From contig JAUSMR010000024.1 of NCBI GenBank assembly GCA_030645955.1, forward strand, positions 1 through 58,035: DNA of 58,035 nt, in the 5' to 3' direction. Under the pieces are notes generated by a model. The model did not search any database and was not told where the DNA came from. It saw only the letters and a list, made by a program, of their open reading frames with translations. The DNA comes from Gallionella sp. GTDB taxonomy: Bacteria > Pseudomonadota > Gammaproteobacteria > Burkholderiales > Gallionellaceae. The translations under genes were made by a program, and so were the position numbers. Positions 7,827 to 16,382 of this stretch are shown piece by piece (position 1 is the first letter of the stretch; every line of letters begins with the position of its first letter).

Positions 7827-8142
7827 TCGCCAAATTTCAGTAAAACATTCCAGATTGGATAACAAACTGTGTTTTCTATCCCTCAAGTTTCTATTGCGCC
7901 ATGCATCACTTACATAATTTGATGATGGTCAGACTACATATGTAATCAAGACTGAGACACCGCTTTGTGTCGAAAGTGACGGTTTGAAAAAGTTGGAAGC
8001 GGTCATTCCAGCAAGCTGCGCCGACCCCCTTTTCATAAAATCTTCACAGTCCGGTTTGGCCGTATTCTGTTGAAAAACTCGCTCGAATTTCGGCGCCAAG
8101 AATGATAAAATTACGCGTGTAAATCATTCTGAAAGCCTTGCT
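7827..8142. other. Gap before the transposase remnant
   Basis: No gene is seen. The segment at about 8061-8080 (CGTATTCTGTTGAAAAACTC) could be the left inverted end of the insertion sequence whose transposase remnant follows, but no matching right end was found. Confidence 0.35.
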
Positions 8143-8493
8143 ATGATTGGGTTTCAAGCAGATCACCAAGAACGACTTTTCTACTCCTTCAACCTTGAAG
8201 ATCATATCCCACAGAATCATCCCCTACGTGGCATTGATCGACATCTCGATCTAAGTGACCTTCACCAGCATCTTGCTAATTTCTATAGTCACACCGGAAG
8301 ACCCTCTGTTGCACCAGAACTGATGATTCGCATGCTGATCATCGGTTACAGCTTGGGCATCCGTTCGGAGCGCAGGTTGTGCGAAGAAGTGCATCTGAAT
8401 CTGGCCTACCGCTGGTTCTGCCGTTTGGGCTTGGAAGACAAGGTGCCAGATCACTCCACGTTCTCCAAGAATCGGCATGGTCGTTTTCGCTGA
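8143..8493 (+). pseudogene. Truncated transposase (DUF772, IS5/IS1182-like)
   Basis: The 116 residues match the N-terminal domain of IS1182/IS5-type transposases: SFNLEDHIPQNHPLRGID, then GRPSVAPELMIRMLIIGYSLGIRSERRLCEEV, AYRWFCRLGLEDKVPDHSTFSKNR. The frame stops just after KNRHGRF, where the catalytic DDE domain should begin, so roughly two thirds of the protein is missing. The DNA after 8493 does not resume a transposase in any frame that I can recognise. This is a decayed insertion sequence and cannot move itself. Confidence 0.8.
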
Positions 8494-8680
8494 ATTACAA
8501 CTCTTAACTGCTTCATTGCCCACTGAAGAAATCTCATTGTCAGGCACAAGATTGGATTTATTCATCCATTTTGGCGGAGTATTGCTCGCCTTCTTGGGCG
8601 ACGAATACTTGGGTAATGAAGTTATTACCGCCTTTTGTTGCTTTGGGCAGTGCAAGTGTTGAAATGCTAAACTCGCCGCC

Positions 8681-9763
8681 ATGAAAAGCGTCCATCTGGT
8701 CATCACTGATTTATTCCTCCCCAATGATATTGTCGCCGAGGTTTGCGCGGGTTTGCATTTGCCTGCATTGGAGAAGATGTTGGCACGCGGTGTGTCGACA
8801 AAGCCTTTAATCCTGAGCCCTTCGGCAAGCTCAGGACAGGCTCCGCGTAGCGGAGTCGAAGGGTCAGGGCGAACGGGGGAGGGGGGCTCGCTGGAGGCGT
8901 TATTGTGCGTAATGTTCGGCGTGCCGTGTAAGCCGGATGTGCCGATTGCGCCCATTTCCGCCTTGTTTGACGGGCTTGGCGAAGGTTGCTGGCTGCGTGC
9001 CGATCCAACGCATTTGCGTTTGCAACGCGATCAATTGGTGTTGTTGCCGAATGTGGAAGTCAGCGCGGATGAGGTCGGGCAGCTGTGTTACGCACTGAAC
9101 GAACATTTTGCCGGACAGGGCATGGAGTTTTTCGCGCCGCATCCACAGCGCTGGTATGTGCGGCTCGACCGATTGCCGGACATCGAAACCGTGCCCTTGT
9201 CGCAGGCCGCCGGACGCAACGTGCATAATTTGCTGCCCAAGGGTGCCGAGGCGCTGCGCTGGCATCGGTTGTTCAACGAAATCCAGATGCTGTTGTTCGC
9301 GCATCCCGTGAATGAAGCCCGCGAAGCGCGCGGCGAGTTGCCGATCAACAGCCTGTGGTTTTGGGGTGGCGGCTGCGGGGTGAATTCAACACTACAAAAA
9401 ACTTACGATTGCGTGAGCTCGGATGAGGTGCTGGCCGGGATGTTCGCTTCGGCTGCGGGCATTCCGTTTTCAAGCTGGCCGAAGCAATGGCACGACGAAG
9501 ATGTTGGCAGGCAATTGCTGGTCTGGTCGGGGTTGCGCCGGGCTTTGCAGCAGGGCGACCTGGGCGCATGGCGTGCCGCCTTGCAGGATTTTGAAACCGG
9601 CTATGCGCAGCCGCTATGGCAGGCGTTGCGCGCCGGGAAGATATTACAATTGCAGGTGGATATTTTGGGCGGGGACCGCGCCCGGCGCTTGCTGTTGAAC
9701 CGTGCCGATGCCTGGGCATTCTGGCGGCGTTCCAAGCCGTTGGCAGGTTGTTCAATGGTGTAG
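8681..9763 (+). CDS. RpfE-like / phosphoglycerate mutase-like protein of unknown function
   Basis: A 360-residue protein related to the betaproteobacterial family variously called regulatory protein RpfE or cofactor-independent phosphoglycerate mutase-like. Landmarks are the HLVITDLFLP start, GLGEGCWLRADPTHLRLQRDQL, LPKGAEALRWHRLFNEIQMLLFAHPVNEAREARG, and INSLWFWGGGC. The biochemical role is not known. Residues about 45-66 (SPSASSGQAPRSGVEGSGRT) are encoded by a TTCGACAGGCTCAG-type repeat and interrupt an otherwise conserved region between the N-terminal strand and SLEALLCVMFG. No operon partner is evident upstream; the channel gene follows after about 30 bp. Confidence 0.75.
   Translation: MKSVHLVITDLFLPNDIVAEVCAGLHLPALEKMLARGVSTKPLILSPSASSGQAPRSGVEGSGRTGEGGSLEALLCVMFGVPCKPDVPIAPISALFDGLGEGCWLRADPTHLRLQRDQLVLLPNVEVSADEVGQLCYALNEHFAGQGMEFFAPHPQRWYVRLDRLPDIETVPLSQAAGRNVHNLLPKGAEALRWHRLFNEIQMLLFAHPVNEAREARGELPINSLWFWGGGCGVNSTLQKTYDCVSSDEVLAGMFASAAGIPFSSWPKQWHDEDVGRQLLVWSGLRRALQQGDLGAWRAALQDFETGYAQPLWQALRAGKILQLQVDILGGDRARRLLLNRADAWAFWRRSKPLAGCSMV
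8813..8876. repeat. TTCGACAGGCTCAG-family repeat, in frame in the RpfE-like gene
   Basis: Contains CTTCGGCAAGCTCAGGACAG and, inverted, GAGTCGAAGGGTCAGGGCGAA around a GCTCCGCGTAGCGGAG core. It lies in the reading frame without a stop. The same family occurs at 12856-12955, 24160-24231, 30702-30770, 45768-45816 and 51303-51356. Confidence 0.9.
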
Positions 9764-9792
9764 AATACCGCTACACAAAACAGGGAATGATC

Positions 9793-11325
9793 ATGAATTT
9801 CTGGGATTCCGCGATTAATTATTTCTGGCGCGATGAGTCGTTTCCGGTGCTGGTCATGGCGTTGGGCATTGCGTTTTTGTTGCTCCATTTTCGCAAGGAA
9901 GATCGCAACAGCATCATCAATACGATGATCTTCTTTTTTGTATGTCTGGCCGGACAGTTCATCAGCAGCCTGATCCACGCTCTTGATTTCACCAAGGCCG
10001 CAGCCATTCTGCATGAGGCTTTCACCATCGGTGGCGGTATTGCGGTAATTCGTCTGTGGGGATCTCTGTTGTTCCGCATCCTGCTGCCGTTCGCGCGTCT
10101 GACCCCGCCGCGCATCGCCGAGGATATTTTCGTTATCATCGGCTACGTCGCATTGGGCCTGGTGCGGCTGCGCTATGCCGGGTTGGATTTGGGCAGTATT
10201 CTCGCGACCTCCGCGATGATTACCGCCGTGGTAGCTTTCGCGATGCAGGATACGCTGGGAAATATTCTCGGTGGCTTGGCGCTGCAATTGGACAATTCCG
10301 TCGAGATTGGCGACTGGATCAAGGTGGACGATATTTCCGGTCGCGTGGTGGACATACGCTGGCGTTCCACGCTGGTCGAGACGCGCAATTGGGAAACCGT
10401 GGTGTTTCCGAACAGCCAATTGATGAAGAATAAATTTATGGTACTGGGGCGGCGCACCGATCAGCCGGTGAAGTGGCGGCGCTGGGTTTGGTTCAACGTC
10501 AGCTTGAATACCACGCCGACCAGAGTGGTGAGCGCCGTGGAAAATGCCATCCTGCAGGCGGAAATCAATAATGTGTCCAAGAACCCTCTGCCCAGTTGCG
10601 TGCTGATGGAAATGGATAAAGGCTGCGCGCGCTACGCGCTGCGTTATTGGCTGACTGACCTGGCCGCGGACGATACCACCGATGCGGCGGTGCGTTGGCA
10701 TATATATACCGCACTGGAACGGGTTGGCATCAAGCTTACGGTGGAAGAGCATAACGTCCATTACATCAAGGAAAACGAAAAGTACGAAGAAGCCGTTCAT
10801 CAGCGCGAATTGATGCTGCGTATCAAAACGCTCAGGCGTGTTGAACTGTTTGCGCAGATGACTGATGACGAATTGCGCAAGCTGGCCGAGCGTTTGAAGT
10901 ATGCCCCATTTGCCAAGGGCAACATCATTGCCAAGCAGGGCGCGCCCGCGCAGCACTGGCTATACATCATCATCAATGGCGAGGCTGAAGTTTATCTTGA
11001 GGCGGCTAGCGGAGAGAAACGCATCCTGAATGTGCTGTCCAAAGGCAGCTTTTTCGGCGAGATGAGCCTGATGACCGGTGCGCCGCGCGCGGCTTCGGTG
11101 ATCGCCAAGACCGATGTGGAATGCTATCGCCTCGACAAGGCTGCCTTCGAAGAAATTATTCTGGAGCGCCCAAGCATCGCCGATGAGGTTTCGCATATTC
11201 TGGTTGAACGTCGCGCGCAACTCGATAGCGCGCTGCAAAACCTTGATGAGGAATCGCTGCATAAAGTAATCCATAATCAGCACAGCGAGGTGTTGGCGAC
11301 CGTCAAACGTTTCTTCGGTTTGTAG
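9793..11325 (+). CDS. Mechanosensitive ion channel with cyclic-nucleotide-binding domain
   Basis: A 510-residue inner-membrane protein. The N-terminal third has four to five membrane helices (for example FPVLVMALGIAFLLLHF, SIINTMIFFFVCLAGQF, DIFVIIGYVALGLV). These are followed by the MscS pore and beta domain: ILATSAMITAVVAFAMQDTLGNILGGLALQLD, then EIGDWIKVDDISGRVVDIRWRST and VVFPNSQLMKN. The C-terminal 130 residues are a cyclic-nucleotide-binding domain (AKQGAPAQHWLYIIINGEAEV, GSFFGEMSLMTGAPRAASVIA). Such MscS-cNMP proteins act as gated osmotic release channels. The ATG at 9793 follows CAGGGA; a second ATG two codons upstream is possible. Confidence 0.88.
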   Translation: MNFWDSAINYFWRDESFPVLVMALGIAFLLLHFRKEDRNSIINTMIFFFVCLAGQFISSLIHALDFTKAAAILHEAFTIGGGIAVIRLWGSLLFRILLPFARLTPPRIAEDIFVIIGYVALGLVRLRYAGLDLGSILATSAMITAVVAFAMQDTLGNILGGLALQLDNSVEIGDWIKVDDISGRVVDIRWRSTLVETRNWETVVFPNSQLMKNKFMVLGRRTDQPVKWRRWVWFNVSLNTTPTRVVSAVENAILQAEINNVSKNPLPSCVLMEMDKGCARYALRYWLTDLAADDTTDAAVRWHIYTALERVGIKLTVEEHNVHYIKENEKYEEAVHQRELMLRIKTLRRVELFAQMTDDELRKLAERLKYAPFAKGNIIAKQGAPAQHWLYIIINGEAEVYLEAASGEKRILNVLSKGSFFGEMSLMTGAPRAASVIAKTDVECYRLDKAAFEEIILERPSIADEVSHILVERRAQLDSALQNLDEESLHKVIHNQHSEVLATVKRFFGL

Positions 11326-11348
11326 TATCATCGCAGGCAATTAAAAAC

Positions 11349-11441
11349 AGCTTGTAGCTGGTAGCTGGTAGCTTGTAGCCAACACCAGCGCCAGGTGTGC
11401 TACCAGCTACAGGCTACAGGCTACAGGCTACAGGCCACAGA
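11349..11441. repeat. GTAGCTG/GCTACAG heptamer array in inverted arms
   Basis: Tandem heptamers (AGCTTGTAGCTGGTAGCTGG) on the left and their complement (CTACAGGCTACAGGCTACAG) on the right form a large imperfect hairpin between the channel gene and accA. The same family is found in frame at 52359-52448. It is not a CRISPR: units are about 7 bp with no spacers. Confidence 0.85.
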
Positions 11442-11459
11442 CAAAAGCAGGGATTAGAC

Positions 11460-12428
11460 ATGAAGGTATCATTTCTGGATTTTGAAAGCTCCATCGCCGA
11501 GCTGGAAGACAAGATAGAGCAACTGCGCTTTATGCAGGACGATTCTGCACTGGACATTGCGGACGAAATCTCGCGTTTGTCCAAGAAAAGCGAAGCGCTT
11601 ACCAAAGACGTTTACGCCAAGCTCACACCATGGCAAATATCGCAGGTTTCGCGCCATGCGCAGCGTCCTTACACGCTGGATTACGTCGAGAATTTGTTCA
11701 CTGATTTTGAAGAGCTGCACGGCGACCGCTCGTATGCCGATGACAAGGCCATTGTGGGCGGACTGGCGCGTTTCAACGGGCAAAGCGTGATGGTGATCGG
11801 CCATCAAAAAGGCCGCGACACCAAGGAAAAAATCATACGTAATTTTGGCATGCCGCGCCCCGAGGGCTACCGCAAAGCGATGCGCCTGATGCGCCTGGCG
11901 GAAAAATTCGGCATTCCCATCATGACGTTCATCGATACTCCCGGCGCCTATCCGGGCGTGGGTGCAGAAGAGCGCGGCCAGTCTGAAGCGATCGGGCGCA
12001 ACCTTTATGAAATGACCGAGTTGCGCGTGCCCATCATCTGTACCGTGATTGGCGAGGGCGGCTCCGGCGGCGCGCTGGCGATCGCGGTGGGCGACGTTTT
12101 GCTGATGCTGCAATACAGCACTTATTCGGTGATCTCGCCTGAAGGCTGCGCTTCGATTCTGTGGAAGAGCGCGGAAAAAGCTTCCGATGCGGCAGAGACC
12201 CTGGGTATTACCGCGACGCGTTTGAAGGCACTGGGTTTGGTGGACAAGGTCATCAGCGAACCGCTGGGCGGCGCGCACCGCGATTATGCGGCCACCATGC
12301 AGAACGTGAAGAAGGCATTGCAGGACGCGCTTAAAACGGCACAGAACAAACCGATTGCCAATTTGATGCAAGACCGCTTCAACCGTCTGATGAGTTATGG
12401 CAAGTTCAAAGAAGTTGAGCTTAGCTGA
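11460..12428 (+). CDS. accA: Acetyl-CoA carboxylase carboxyltransferase subunit alpha
   Basis: The alpha subunit of the carboxyltransferase that moves CO2 from biotin to acetyl-CoA, the first committed step of fatty acid synthesis. The 322-residue length is normal. Conserved stretches include [74 protein letters not shown] and [15 protein letters not shown]. The ATG at 11460 gives the usual [16 protein letters not shown] start; upstream in-frame codons read through the heptamer repeat and are discounted. The end overlaps tilS by 32 bp. Confidence 0.96.
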   Translation: MKVSFLDFESSIAELEDKIEQLRFMQDDSALDIADEISRLSKKSEALTKDVYAKLTPWQISQVSRHAQRPYTLDYVENLFTDFEELHGDRSYADDKAIVGGLARFNGQSVMVIGHQKGRDTKEKIIRNFGMPRPEGYRKAMRLMRLAEKFGIPIMTFIDTPGAYPGVGAEERGQSEAIGRNLYEMTELRVPIICTVIGEGGSGGALAIAVGDVLLMLQYSTYSVISPEGCASILWKSAEKASDAAETLGITATRLKALGLVDKVISEPLGGAHRDYAATMQNVKKALQDALKTAQNKPIANLMQDRFNRLMSYGKFKEVELS

Positions 12429-13827
12429 TTTTACCGGACGAATAGCGGCGCACATCGCGCCGCTGCTCCCTGCGCATAGTTCCATCCTGATTGGCTTGAG
12501 CGGTGGAGTGGACTCGGTGGTGTTGCTGCATCTGTTGCACCAGCTTGCCCCGCGTTTTTCCTGGCAACTTTCCGCACTGCATGTAAATCACGGCATCAGC
12601 CCAAATGCCGATGCATGGGCGGATTTTTGTAGCGAACTCTGCGCCAGACATCATATTTCCTTACACATCGAACACGTGGACATCACCCCGCTGCGTGCGC
12701 ATGGTATCGAGGCGGCCGCGCGCAAGCTGCGTCATGCGGCGTTTGCCGAACAGACGTGTGACTTTGTGGCTCTGGCGCATCACGCCGACGATCAGGCGGA
12801 AACGCTGCTGCTGCAATTGTTGCGCGGCGCAGGAGTGCGCGGCGCCAGTGCGATGCCTGCCCTGAGCCTGTCGAAGCGGCCTGTCCTGAGCCGAGTCGAA
12901 GGGCATGGTATTGCTATAGCAAAGTGGGCTTCGACAGGCTCAGCCCGAACGGAGTCTAAAAATGTTTGTGCAGGGTCAATCGTGCGGCCTTTGTTGCACT
13001 GTTCCCGCCGGGAAATCCTCGACTATGCCGCAGCGCATGGCCTGCAATGGATAGAAGACGAAAGCAACGCGGACGACAGCTACCCGCGCAATTTTTTGCG
13101 CAACCGCGTGTTGCCGTTGCTGGAGAAAAAATTTCCCGCCTACCGCGATACCCTCACGCGCAGTGCGCAGCATTTCGCCGAGGCCAGCAGCCTGCTGGAT
13201 GAGTTGGCACAACAAGATTCCGCAGGCGCGATCCATGCCGATACGCTTGCCGTTGCCGCCTTACAGGTTTTAAACCAGCCCCGGGCAAAAAATCTGTTGC
13301 GTTATTTTCTGCACAGCATCGGCGCGCCGATGCCGCAAGCAGTGCAACTCGACGATATGCTGCAGCAGTTATGCAACGCGCGGGCAGATGCGGCAGTATG
13401 TATCGCTTACGGCGATTGGGAGGTGCGCCGCTACCAGGGCGGGGTGTATGTGTTGCGTGCGCCGGGCGAGTTTGACCGGAGTTTTGTATTGCCGTGGCAC
13501 GGCGAAGCCGGGTTGGACTGGCCTGCACTGAACACACGGCTGCACTTTAATCGTTCTCAGGGGATTGGAATCAGCCTGGCGAAATTGCAGCGCGCACCGG
13601 TGACGCTGCGCTTGCGATGTGGCGGCGAATCGCTGCGTCCCCACACGAATGCCGCGATGCGTACCCTGAAAAACCTGCTGCAAGAGCGCCGCGTCCCGCC
13701 CTGGCAACGCGACCGTCTGCCGCTGCTGTATTGCGGCGATGAACTGGTCTGCGTTTCAGGTGTGGCGATTGCGGCGGAGTATCAGGCTGCCGCGGAAGAG
13801 GCGGGAATACAACTTTTGGCAGAGTAA
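12397..13827 (+). CDS. tilS: tRNA(Ile)-lysidine synthase
   Basis: TilS converts C34 of the CAU-anticodon tRNA-Ile to lysidine, so that it reads AUA. The ATP pyrophosphatase P-loop is SGGVDS at 35-40, with [13 protein letters not shown] and [21 protein letters not shown] following; the C-terminal domain with [10 protein letters not shown] and [14 protein letters not shown] is present. At 476 residues it is longer than usual (about 430-440). The excess lies at about 154-187, where an inverted TTCGACAGGCTCAG repeat is translated in frame between [10 protein letters not shown] and [13 protein letters not shown], next to the active-site loop. As the gene is normally essential, the insert must be tolerated. 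The start overlaps accA. Confidence 0.93.
   Translation: MASSKKLSLADFTGRIAAHIAPLLPAHSSILIGLSGGVDSVVLLHLLHQLAPRFSWQLSALHVNHGISPNADAWADFCSELCARHHISLHIEHVDITPLRAHGIEAAARKLRHAAFAEQTCDFVALAHHADDQAETLLLQLLRGAGVRGASAMPALSLSKRPVLSRVEGHGIAIAKWASTGSARTESKNVCAGSIVRPLLHCSRREILDYAAAHGLQWIEDESNADDSYPRNFLRNRVLPLLEKKFPAYRDTLTRSAQHFAEASSLLDELAQQDSAGAIHADTLAVAALQVLNQPRAKNLLRYFLHSIGAPMPQAVQLDDMLQQLCNARADAAVCIAYGDWEVRRYQGGVYVLRAPGEFDRSFVLPWHGEAGLDWPALNTRLHFNRSQGIGISLAKLQRAPVTLRLRCGGESLRPHTNAAMRTLKNLLQERRVPPWQRDRLPLLYCGDELVCVSGVAIAAEYQAAAEEAGIQLLAE
12856..12955. repeat. Inverted TTCGACAGGCTCAG repeat inside tilS
   Basis: CCTGAGCCTGTCGAAG at the left and CTTCGACAGGCTCAG at the right frame a second partial copy (CCTGAGCCGAGTCGAAGGGC) and a small ATTGCTATAGCAA hairpin. 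The whole 100-bp insert is open in the tilS frame. Confidence 0.9.
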
Positions 13828-13950
13828 TAAGCATGCAGAATTCTTCTCAAGATGGTTTAGGGGCGGGGTGCTACAATTCTTGTTCTGGTATATTTTCTGC
13901 AAGCTGCTTTTTTCAATTAGTTGTCAAATTAATCATAGGTAATCAGTAGC

Positions 13951-14535
13951 TTGGATAAGCTAGCGCAAGAGAGACAATGGAGCATAGCCTGGCGAGATCG
14001 AAGTAACCGCACGCAACAGTTACTGTTCGAACTTGATCAGGGCAATCGCTATAGTGTGGTGGTGCATTCTGAAGAAGATAAGGACAAGTTCCTTGAACTG
14101 TTCCTGCGCCCGCCGGAAACTGCGATCATTTCGCCGGATGGCGGATTATTGAATAACATCAGGATAGACGAAAATTTGTTGTTGCCACTCAGTTATCACG
14201 GTTTGTTGACGGAATCTACCGAGCAACATATCGTCGAGTTGTTCGGAGTGTGCGGACTGAATGAAGTGGAAACGCAAGAACTGTTGACCAAGTTGCCCAG
14301 TCAGCTTTCTACATATCAAAAACGTCTGATTGGCTTTGTGCGTTCCGCTTTGGTGAACCCCAGAGTCATGGTTTACGATTCGATCTGGGGTGATATGCCC
14401 AAGGCCGAGATAGAGCAAGTTCAGCGGTTTGACGGTTTTTTTCGCCGCTATTCCCCGGCCTATACGGCAATTTATTTAGACTACGATACGAATTTGAATA
14501 CCCAAATACATGCAAACCAAACTTTCATCCTTTGA
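13951..14535 (+). CDS. Degenerate ABC ATPase-like protein of an Mla/Mce operon
   Basis: A 194-residue protein at the place where MlaF would be. It keeps a recognisable ABC outline: NIRIDENLLLPLSYHG resembles the Q-loop/N-V-x-E-N-V region, LSTYQKRLIGFVRSALVNPRVMVYDS lines up with signature plus Walker B. The Walker A position reads VVVHSEEDKDKFLELFL, lacking the GxxGxGK[ST] loop. The signature is STYQ rather than SGGQ, and Walker B is followed by Ser rather than Glu. ATP hydrolysis is therefore unlikely. The start is a TTG at 13951 with a poor ribosome site. It overlaps the MCE gene by 26 bp. It may be a structural or regulatory subunit, with an ATPase supplied from elsewhere. Confidence 0.65.
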   Translation: MDKLAQERQWSIAWRDRSNRTQQLLFELDQGNRYSVVVHSEEDKDKFLELFLRPPETAIISPDGGLLNNIRIDENLLLPLSYHGLLTESTEQHIVELFGVCGLNEVETQELLTKLPSQLSTYQKRLIGFVRSALVNPRVMVYDSIWGDMPKAEIEQVQRFDGFFRRYSPAYTAIYLDYDTNLNTQIHANQTFIL

Positions 14536-15517
14536 CCAGACAATGAAATTATTCGCCGCTCACGATAGCCGTTTGGCTGTTCTGGAGCGGAAAGTGGGTT
14601 TGTTTGCCCTTGCCGGATTGGGCGCGTTGATGCTGGTGTTTGTTATCGTCGCAATTGAACAGGGAATGTTTGCCAGCACCACCAAATTGCGATTTCAAAC
14701 CAGTGATGCCGGCCTGATCCGTGAAGGAATGGAGGTGAGACTGAGCGGGTTTAAAGTCGGCAAGCTGTTGGGCGTTTCATTGAGGGATGATGGTGCGGTT
14801 GAAGTGCAGTTTTTCGTGGACAACAAGTATTTGCCGCACATCCGCCGTGGTGCGAAGGTGCGCCTGGTCGAGCAGGGATTGTTTGGCGATAGTGTGCTGG
14901 AGATCGTTCCGGGGTTGAAAGAACAGCCTGATTTGGCGGTCAATGAACTGCTGCCCTTCGAGCGGCAATTTGGAATGGGTGAGTTGGCGCAGGATCTGGT
15001 TGAACGGCTTAAACCCATCCTGGATAACGTTCAGGTCACCACAACATCACTCAATAAATCGGATGGATTGATAAATCATGTCAAGAAAGTCGCTGTAAAG
15101 TTTGAGAAAGCCGGGCAGGATATATCTGCACTTGCGCAACAGACCCAGGGCGTCATTGCCGAAGAAAATCTCAAACTGGGCAAGGCACTGGACCAGTCAA
15201 CTGTGGCGCTGGACAAGGTAAGTGTGGCGGTTGACCAGGCAGGCGTGACGCTTGACAAGGTAGGTGTGACACTGGACAAGGCAAACACATTACTGGACAG
15301 CTTCCACGATGTGGCACTGGATGTCGGGAAAGTCACGGCATCTTCCGCGGAGACCATTCCTCCGATGCTTCGGGATGGCCGGGTAGCCGCAGAAGACACT
15401 CGCAATGTCATCAGTTCCGCCAAGGAAGCCTGGCCAATCAAGAATATGATGAAAGCGGAAGAGATAAAAATGCTGCCTATGGATAGCTATGGTGTCACAC
15501 ATGCACAGCCGGAGTAG
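14510..15517 (+). CDS. MlaD/MCE-domain substrate-binding protein
   Basis: A 335-residue protein with one N-terminal membrane helix (VGLFALAGLGALMLVFVIVAI) and an MCE domain (LRFQTSDAGLIREGMEVRLSGFKVGKLLGV, VRLVEQGLFGDSVLEIVPG). A long, probably helical C-terminal part includes the repeated LDKVSVAVDQAGVTLDKVGVTLDKA segment. MCE proteins form rings that ferry phospholipids across the periplasm. Its neighbours are an ATPase-like gene before and a TPR lipoprotein plus MlaE-type permease after. A second ATG at 14543 is a possible alternative start; neither has a good ribosome site, consistent with coupling to the overlapping upstream gene. Confidence 0.85.
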   Translation: MQTKLSSFDQTMKLFAAHDSRLAVLERKVGLFALAGLGALMLVFVIVAIEQGMFASTTKLRFQTSDAGLIREGMEVRLSGFKVGKLLGVSLRDDGAVEVQFFVDNKYLPHIRRGAKVRLVEQGLFGDSVLEIVPGLKEQPDLAVNELLPFERQFGMGELAQDLVERLKPILDNVQVTTTSLNKSDGLINHVKKVAVKFEKAGQDISALAQQTQGVIAEENLKLGKALDQSTVALDKVSVAVDQAGVTLDKVGVTLDKANTLLDSFHDVALDVGKVTASSAETIPPMLRDGRVAAEDTRNVISSAKEAWPIKNMMKAEEIKMLPMDSYGVTHAQPE

Positions 15518-16382
15518 CAGTGCCTTACTGTGGTCATTATGTCTGGTGCTGGCTGCCTGCGGGAGTGCGCCGGAAAAACCGAATTTTCGCAGCGAGCAAG
15601 CCAATAAGCTGAGCGCGCGCGCCGATGCCGCTTTCCTTCAGGGTGAATACGAAGGGGCAAAGAATGATTACCTGCTGGCTTTGCGCATCCATCAATCCGT
15701 TGAGAATGCAGCTGAAATTGCAATTATGCGTTTCAACCTGGCGCGCGTTTTTCGCGAACAGGCGCATCCGGAACAAGCCCATCTTCAACTGGACGCTTTG
15801 TTTTCTGAACCCGCCTTACCCTATCCACCCGCCACTCTGGCTGCCGCCGCCGCATTGAAAAGCCAGTTCTATCTCGAGGGCAATGAACCATCCCTGGCTT
15901 TGTCCTGGACTGAAAAGGGAGAAGGGTATTGCCAAAAAAAATGCACGGTGGACGGTTCGTTGTTGTTGCTGCGCGCCCAACTGGCGCAACGGGATAATCG
16001 GCTGGATGAAGCGCTTAAGTTTGCCGATGATGCTGTGGCTGCGCTGAATTCGGGTATGCAGCAGCTGGAGCTGGCGAATGCACAACGCTTGTCCGGCGAG
16101 ATCAGTTTGGCAAAGAATGATTTCACGCGGGCAATTCACTCGTTGCAACAAGCACTTGCAATAGACCAGAAGTTGGGTATTCCCGGCAAGATTCGTCTGG
16201 ACTTGCTGCGGCTGGGTGCAGCGCATGAACGCGCCGGTGCGGCAAAAGCAGCCCTGCATTTTTATGCGCGTGCATTAACCGTCAGCGACGCGATGGGCAG
16301 CGTGCAGGGTGCCGATGAAGTTCGTGCTTATATGAAAGGTTTGCAGAATAACTCCGCAGTTAATCCTCCCGAGCCGCGGTAA
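15489..16382 (+). CDS. TPR-repeat lipoprotein in the Mla-like operon
   Basis: A 297-residue predicted lipoprotein: a short signal peptide ends in the lipobox LVLAAC (Cys at about 24), followed by helical TPR-like repeats (ANKLSARADAAFLQGEYEGAKNDYLLAL, LANAQRLSGEISLAKNDFTRAIHSLQQAL, LRLGAAHERAGAAKAALHFYARAL). It overlaps the MCE gene at its start and the permease at its end (TAATG). The usual partner at this place in Mla/Pqi-type operons is a PqiC-like auxiliary lipoprotein or MlaC. A TPR lipoprotein instead suggests a variant system, perhaps bridging the MCE protein to the outer membrane; that is inference. Confidence 0.75.
   Translation: MVSHMHSRSSSALLWSLCLVLAACGSAPEKPNFRSEQANKLSARADAAFLQGEYEGAKNDYLLALRIHQSVENAAEIAIMRFNLARVFREQAHPEQAHLQLDALFSEPALPYPPATLAAAAALKSQFYLEGNEPSLALSWTEKGEGYCQKKCTVDGSLLLLRAQLAQRDNRLDEALKFADDAVAALNSGMQQLELANAQRLSGEISLAKNDFTRAIHSLQQALAIDQKLGIPGKIRLDLLRLGAAHERAGAAKAALHFYARALTVSDAMGSVQGADEVRAYMKGLQNNSAVNPPEPR

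Noticed and set aside
8477..8662. Short frame after the truncated transposase
   Set aside because: It does not continue the transposase and matches nothing; probably chance after a deletion.
9601..10956. Long minus-strand frame (451 codons) opposite the channel gene
   Set aside because: It is antisense to a clear MscS-cNMP protein, rich in His/Gln/Arg as expected for an out-of-frame shadow.
11349..11441. Possible CRISPR-like array upstream of accA
   Set aside because: Units are about 7 bp, contiguous and arranged as inverted arms; there are no unique spacers and no cas genes.
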